A DNA stretch of 7,741 bases from positions 1 to 7,741 of the forward strand of contig JAEZNV010000054.1 in the NCBI GenBank assembly GCA_023441725.1, given 5' to 3'. Both the position numbers and the translations under genes were made by a program. Shown here piece after piece: positions 5,179 to 7,741 of this stretch (its first letter is position 1; each line of letters starts with the position of its first letter). The DNA is from Actinomycetes bacterium. GTDB lineage: Bacteria > Actinomycetota > Coriobacteriia > Coriobacteriales > Coriobacteriaceae. Under the pieces are notes generated by a model that was given only the letters and a program-made list of their open reading frames with translations, had not been told where the DNA came from and searched no databases.

Positions 5179-6396
5179 TCAGGCAGCGGGAAGCAGGCCG
5201 AAGATGTCCTTCGGCAGCGCGGCTAACTCGCCCCACTTCTCCGAAGACCCGCCGTCGTCTCCTGGCAGGAAGTGCGAGTAGGTCTTGTAGGTGATCTCGA
5301 TGCTCTCGTGGCCCAAACGGGCGGAGACGTACTGTATCGAGACGCCCTTTTTCAGGAGAAGGCTGGCGTGCGTGTGGCGCAGGCCGTGCAACGTGACCGC
5401 GAATGACTTGTGCTGGGCGAAGCGGCTAAAGTCGCTCGTGAATTTCGACGGGCGGTAGAGCTCGCCGAGGTCGCTGCAGAACACGGGGGTGTCCTCGCCC
5501 TGCTCGATGTCGTTGTACATCAGGCGATAGAGCTGCATCTGCTTGTGATGGCGCAGGAATTCGACCGTCCCCTCGGAAATGGTGACGTCCCTATTCGAGC
5601 GGTTGCTCTTGGGCAGCTTCTCCTCCAGGGTCTCGCCGCAGTAGGTGTCCGTCGCGCGTGCCTCGGCGAGCGCTCGGCGGACGCGGATGACGCTTCCATC
5701 GAGGTCGACGTCGCGCCACCTGAGGGCGCACAGCTCGCCGCGTCTCATGCCCGTGTCGAGCGCGAGGTTTGTGGCGGCTGCGAAGCGGTAGTCCGGGCAT
5801 CCGAGTAGGGCGATTTTCATGCGGGATACCTCGTTTTCATCGATGACTCGAACCTCCTTCTTCTCCTTGGACGGGACGTCCACAAGCTCGCAGGGGTTGG
5901 ACTCGATGTATTCGAGGCGGCGGGCGCGTTTGAGCGCGGTCTTCAGGAACGAAAGGGCCTTCTGACAGGTGTTGCCAGAGAGGGGCTTGCCGTTGAGACC
6001 GCCGCTTTGGCGCATCCATGCCAGCTGATCCTCGATCATGTAGGGCTTCAAGTCTTTTAGTAGGGTCGTGCCGAGTCTCGGTGCCCAGCGCGTCTCGACG
6101 ATGTCGCGGTAACCGCGAATCGTGTTGGCGCTCAGGTGCTTTACGTCGTGCAGGTAGGTGATGTGTTCGCGCAGGAACTCCTCAAGGGTGATATTGCTGC
6201 GGTCCACGCGCGTGCGTGCGGCCATGAGCTCGACGCGCCATTCCTCCAGCAGGCGCTTGGCCTCGGTCTTGGTGCGGCAGTGGACGGTCTTGCTCAGGCG
6301 CTTGGAGGACTTGCCGTCCTCGCTCACGCTGACCCTGAGCAGCCAAGAGTCCTTACCACGCTTCACGGGGTCGTAGCCTTTGCTGACTGATCTCAT
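5179..6396 (-). CDS. int: Tyrosine site-specific recombinase (integrase)
   Basis: A full-length 405-residue integrase that should insert and excise the element at tRNA-fMet. The N-terminal part (about 7-60, with SWLLRVSVSEDGK) matches the AP2-like arm-DNA-binding domain. Residues about 69-165 form the SAM-like core-binding domain, and about 185-380 the catalytic domain. Catalytic residues are visible: Arg218 in LDTGMRRGEL, His337 and Arg340 in HGLRHTHAS, His363 in RLGHESIEIT and the nucleophile Tyr373 in KTYSHF; a Lys in the beta-hairpin is likely but not pinned. It looks active. The start at 6396 has a strong Shine-Dalgarno, GGGAGGTGA, 6 nt upstream. The gene reads toward the tRNA and follows the unknown four-cysteine gene by 55 nt, so the two may be co-transcribed. 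No excisionase is visible in the window. Confidence 0.95.
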   Translation of the reverse strand: MRSVSKGYDPVKRGKDSWLLRVSVSEDGKSSKRLSKTVHCRTKTEAKRLLEEWRVELMAARTRVDRSNITLEEFLREHITYLHDVKHLSANTIRGYRDIVETRWAPRLGTTLLKDLKPYMIEDQLAWMRQSGGLNGKPLSGNTCQKALSFLKTALKRARRLEYIESNPCELVDVPSKEKKEVRVIDENEVSRMKIALLGCPDYRFAAATNLALDTGMRRGELCALRWRDVDLDGSVIRVRRALAEARATDTYCGETLEEKLPKSNRSNRDVTISEGTVEFLRHHKQMQLYRLMYNDIEQGEDTPVFCSDLGELYRPSKFTSDFSRFAQHKSFAVTLHGLRHTHASLLLKKGVSIQYVSARLGHESIEITYKTYSHFLPGDDGGSSEKWGELAALPKDIFGLLPAA

Positions 6397-6402
6397 GTTT
6401 GT

Positions 6403-6423
6403 TCACCTCCCTTCTGTGAGGTG
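6403..6423 (-). promoter_or_regulatory. Integrase RBS within a possible hairpin
   Basis: On the - strand the Shine-Dalgarno GGGAGGTGA (6411-6403) can pair through GAGGTG with CACCTC (6423-6418) just upstream, giving a 6-bp stem and 8-nt loop. This could mask the ribosome site and lower integrase translation. The repeat is short, so chance is possible. Confidence 0.4.
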
Positions 6424-6451
6424 GTGGGTGGATGGTGCTATCTCAAACCGA

Positions 6452-7732
6452 CTACTCGGTAATGAGCCCTTGGGACTTCTTTTTGCTGTAGGAGTTGGCG
6501 CAGCTGCGCTTGCAGAAGCGGGTCTTCTGGATCACCTTGCCCGGCTTCTCCTCGCGGTACTTCTTGAAGATTCGTCCGCAGTTGTCGCAGATGCGCCATT
6601 CGGCGGGGTCATCATAGAGGAGGCCGAACTGGGAGATAATCGCTTCGGAGAGGCAGCCGTACGAGCCGATGACGTCCGTGCGCTCCGCAGGGACGCGACC
6701 GATTTTCTTCTGCGCTTGGGACCACATGGCGAGGATGGGGTTGCCGTTCATTTCAATCTCGTCGCCGTCGCTAGAGTTTGCGTCAAAACGATAGGAGAGA
6801 AAGGAGTCGGCTAGGAAAGCGCTTGCCTCATTTGACGCAAGGATCAGCCCGTCCCCGAGACTCGATGTGTAGGCCGCGCGAGTGTTGAAGCCCGCATCCT
6901 CTCCCTGCTGGGCCGTTAACTTAAAGTCAGCGTTTTCGCGGATGAGGGTGTCATAAGACATAAGACGGGTGCCCTTTAGCAGGTCATCGTCTTTCGAGAG
7001 CAGGAAGTACGTTACGCCATTTTGCGCCATGTGCGCGCGATCACAAAGATACTCGGCGACATCGGAAGCCCCCCACGTCTCGTGGTTTTCCATGCCGTAG
7101 CCGATGGCAGTGAGCAGGGCTGTTGATACCTGCAGTGCTCGTATCGTTTGGATGACTTCTGCTTCGGAAATCGCTCCCACAACCGACTGGTCGTTCAGGT
7201 GGATGCGACGAGCCTCCTCGGAGAGGAAATAGGGTTTGCGTCCCAACAGCGTCTTATCGTCATCGGGGTAGGCGCTACTGAACAAGGGGATGCCTGCGGC
7301 GGATGCGCTTTCGTTGACGAGAATGTCCCGCTCACTCCCGATAGGCTGAAAGTCTGCCTTGATAGGCTTGAAGCGGTTGCGGAACAGAGAGAGGCGCTGG
7401 GCGCCGTCGTAGCCGCTGGATACCGGGAGACCGTAGCGCTCACAAAAGCGCACGATGCTTTCGGTTCGGCTGACGTTGACCTTTTGAAGGTCGGTCGCGA
7501 AAAATTCATTCTCGAGATGCTCGAAGTTCATAACGACGGGCTCTCCACGCTCGGCGTAGTACGCGAAGCGTTCGCCATCGGCAGTGGTCCCCCACAGGCG
7601 GTCGATGCTGTAACGCAGCCAAGGCCTTACTGCCCCAATATCGAGTTTGGTTGGCTTGCGAAGTGACAACGGCAGTAGTTCGTAACAAGTTAATGGACTC
7701 ACAATAAAATCCAATCCAACTATTGACTTCAA
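6452..7732 (-). CDS. Unknown protein with C-terminal four-cysteine finger
   Basis: A protein of at least 426 residues that I do not recognise with certainty. The C-terminus has ICDNCGRIF (381-389) and RFCKRSCANSYSKKK (405-419), that is C-x2-C, 21 residues, C-x3-C. This is a likely zinc-binding finger followed by a lysine-rich tail, suggesting nucleic-acid contact; it resembles fingers in uncharacterised proteins of Gram-positive mobile elements. The long N-terminal region has no signal peptide, membrane segment or motif I can name. The first codon taken here is TTG at 7732, preceded by GGGAAG. There is no in-frame stop between it and the window edge and the first ATG is at residue 68, so the true start may lie outside the window. 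It is the gene just upstream of the integrase, so it may be cargo or a control gene of the element. Confidence 0.7.
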   Translation of the reverse strand: MKSIVGLDFIVSPLTCYELLPLSLRKPTKLDIGAVRPWLRYSIDRLWGTTADGERFAYYAERGEPVVMNFEHLENEFFATDLQKVNVSRTESIVRFCERYGLPVSSGYDGAQRLSLFRNRFKPIKADFQPIGSERDILVNESASAAGIPLFSSAYPDDDKTLLGRKPYFLSEEARRIHLNDQSVVGAISEAEVIQTIRALQVSTALLTAIGYGMENHETWGASDVAEYLCDRAHMAQNGVTYFLLSKDDDLLKGTRLMSYDTLIRENADFKLTAQQGEDAGFNTRAAYTSSLGDGLILASNEASAFLADSFLSYRFDANSSDGDEIEMNGNPILAMWSQAQKKIGRVPAERTDVIGSYGCLSEAIISQFGLLYDDPAEWRICDNCGRIFKKYREEKPGKVIQKTRFCKRSCANSYSKKKSQGLITE

Positions 7733-7741
7733 TTCTTCCCA

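Larger units (their letters stand above)
5040..7741 (-). mobile_element. Left end of an element integrated at tRNA-fMet
   Basis: An integrase gene with its 3' end 109 nt from a tRNA 3' end, repeats of the integrase arm-site kind between them, and an unknown gene upstream in the same direction together indicate a prophage, ICE or integrated plasmid. The attachment core should lie in the T arm and acceptor part of the tRNA (about 5040-5070). The element continues past the right edge, so its type and the other attachment site cannot be read here. Confidence 0.7.

Overview
The window reads as chromosome of a GC-rich actinobacterium of the gut Coriobacteriia type, with Collinsella or a close relative as best guess. 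That placement is inferred from base composition, the folP-folK fusion, the DUF4143 ATPase and general gene style; no ribosomal or marker gene confirms it.

From left to right there are three blocks. (1) Positions 1-2537 hold a cofactor operon on the + strand: a dihydropteroate synthase/HPPK fusion for folate synthesis, then, with no gap, a short biotin-protein-ligase-like protein that lacks the expected catalytic residues, closed by a hairpin terminator. (2) Positions 2567-3967 are a lower-GC cassette with one AAA ATPase/DUF4143 gene. Three copies of a 43-nt palindrome bracket it: two upstream and one overlapping the stop codon. (3) coaX (type III pantothenate kinase) lies on the - strand, convergent with the ATPase. 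birA-like and coaX genes are often neighbours in bacteria, so the ATPase cassette looks inserted between two parts of an older cofactor neighbourhood.

From 4934 on, an initiator tRNA-fMet gene with a clear promoter and terminator is followed at its 3' end by the left edge of an integrated element. This edge has three 9-nt direct repeats on an 11-bp helical register, a complete tyrosine integrase reading toward the tRNA, and upstream of it a protein of unknown function with a C-terminal four-cysteine finger. The element runs off the right edge, so its other attachment site is not visible.

The most unusual items are the palindrome-bracketed ATPase unit (the repeat supplies the last codons and stop of the gene), the roughly 130-residue disordered insert inside the DHPS barrel, the apparently inactive BirA-like protein, and the integrase arm-site-like repeats beside the initiator tRNA.
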